Assembly: GCA_021202275.1 (NCBI GenBank)
Contig: JAJQDI010000015.1
Coordinates: 523,159 to 587,158, forward strand
Reading direction: 5' to 3'
Length of the DNA: 64,000 bases
Origin: Bacteroides sp.
GTDB taxonomy: Bacteria; Bacteroidota; Bacteroidia; Bacteroidales; Bacteroidaceae
Position numbers and translations under genes: made by a program. The notes beneath the pieces were generated by a model. It saw only the letters and a program-made list of their open reading frames with translations, was not told the DNA's origin and did not search any database. This document shows, in pieces, positions 63,322 through 64,000 of this stretch. Each line of letters begins with the position of its first letter. The first letter of the stretch is position 1.

Positions 63322-63616
63322 AACATGCAGTTTCAGAAGGAAATATCGAATAAGTATGGGTTAAATATACAGTTTTAATTTCTAAAAGAGCCTTTGATAC
63401 AAATGTAACGAAAAGTAAAAAGGCCACAATTCTTTCTTTTTATCAGGTATTTATCCTCTAGACGTACAAAAAGAAAAATAAGTATACACCACTAAAGATC
63501 AAACGATTTCCCAAAAGCATATCCTGGCCAATTACATAACAGCCGAAATGCAGGTCATATGTGGTAGCACAAAAACGATATCCGGAAGAGTATTCTTGTT
63601 GAGAACTTCCATACAA

Positions 63617-63799
63617 CTACCAGTGAGATTCTACCTCTCGGAGATAAAAGACTGCCAGATCTGCCGAAGTCGCAGGCAAGACCGGATAGTTTCCGAAAGT
63701 TTTCGTATCTGCAGACTGTTGCCGTTTCCCGGGTGTCTGAGAACTTATACATATACCCACCAGCCACAAAGTCAGGAGGATCAGCCTGTAACTATTTAC
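63617..63799 (-). other. open frame like a secreted peptide, lacking a start codon
   Basis: A 60-codon frame on the minus strand, read from 63799 to a TAG at 63617. Its beginning resembles a signal peptide (NSYRLILLTLWLVGICISSQ) followed by a polar tail. The expected start position reads GTA, with a stop shortly upstream and no ATG, GTG or TTG at a useful place. It may be decayed, or chance. Confidence 0.2.
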
Positions 63800-63889
63800 C
63801 TTTTATCTGTGTCAGATGTAACATATGTAACACAGATAGCTGTATCCGCAAGTGAAAAAAGGATTTTCCAGGAAAACCGCATGATCTTG

Positions 63890-63897
63890 TAAATTTG
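63890..63897 (+). promoter_or_regulatory. -7 box at the right edge
   Basis: TAAATTTG, a perfect TAnnTTTG, 3 nt before an ATG at 63901 that opens a 31-codon frame (MKHKFLLSC...) running into the palindromic repeat. The gene it served may be displaced by the insertion at about 63969. Confidence 0.4.
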
Positions 63898-63952
63898 TGC
63901 ATGAAGCATAAATTCCTGCTCAGTTGTATCTATCCTGATCCGGTAACCTGTA

Positions 63953-63968
63953 GAGACGCACGTCGTGC
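63953..63968. repeat. palindromic repeat GAGACGCAC family, truncated copy
   Basis: The left arm GAGACGCAC, the centre GTC and the first four bases of the right arm (GTGC) are present; the sequence then changes to ACTAGTGTCCGG instead of GTCTC. Confidence 0.65.
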
Positions 63969-64000
63969 ACTAGTGTCCGGAATAAATTGTTAACATTTGA

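Noticed and set aside
63104..63427. A 107-codon frame over array 3 on the minus strand
   Set aside because: The 22-bp period shifts the reading frame in each unit, so no peptide repeat is encoded, and there is no family resemblance.

Overview
The window is a chromosomal segment of a Bacteroidales bacterium (phylum Bacteroidota). The evidence is promoter boxes of the TAnnTTTG type with TTTG about 19 bp upstream, a NigD-like lipoprotein, a fimbrillin with a FISUMP domain, an OMP_b-brl_3-type TonB-dependent receptor, a Bacteroidota-type alpha-2-macroglobulin, and a parA-parB-DUF5683-mltD-rsh gene order. Genus cannot be fixed from sequence alone. No phage, CRISPR array, rRNA operon or complete insertion sequence was seen.

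Layout. 1-4884: a large alpha-2-macroglobulin gene running off the left edge. 5427-7870: pepD and a flippase-like membrane protein. 8138-12862: rsmA, mgtE and a DUF349 repeat protein. 13336-13406: tRNA-Gln. 13688-16950: rsfS (frameshifted at an A7 tract), ftsH, cdsA. 17058-19867: a NigD-like lipoprotein, lpxB and surE. 20256-26467: parA, parB, DUF5683, mltD and the ppGpp synthetase/hydrolase. 26504-27837: a MerR regulator and an M23 peptidase, divergent from alaS (27941-30562). 30853-34559: a RecD-like helicase, a hypothetical protein, DUF3822 and rsmD. 35156-40010: cardiolipin synthase, a TonB-dependent receptor and a small membrane protein. 40150-42666: aroB, tRNA-Pro, aroA. 42888-45432: a lipoprotein overlapping an APC permease. 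45502-48072: a small Cys-containing protein, an ABC-3 permease, tsaE and an Imm17-like protein. 48380-50243: a frameshifted fimbrillin/FISUMP gene. 50351-51691: a DsbA-like protein and a lipocalin. 51747-55723: ppk2, ppx and ppk1. 56351-62515: a DUF937-OmpA protein, an ABC exporter, a Na+/H+ antiporter and an SDR. The last 1.5 kb carries no convincing gene.

Most genes are housekeeping: envelope lipid (lpxB, cdsA, cls), cell wall (mltD, M23), chromosome segregation, stringent response, shikimate pathway, translation, and a polyphosphate make/degrade/use cluster.

The unusual content lies between genes. (1) Three arrays of degenerate repeats keep an exact 22-bp period (5227-5314, 34718-34849, 63190-63321), and a 22-bp-spaced duplication sits at the lipocalin stop codon. 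(2) A family of heptamer (GTAAATC) arrays occurs singly or as the ends of 290-400-bp nested inverted-repeat elements. (3) A palindromic GAGACGCAC...GTGCGTCTC family has five copies; the last is cut, apparently by a mobile-element end at the right edge. (4) rsfS can only be read full-length by a -1 shift on a classic A_AAA_AAG heptamer. A second homopolymer frameshift in the fimbrillin gene makes sequencing error a serious alternative for both.
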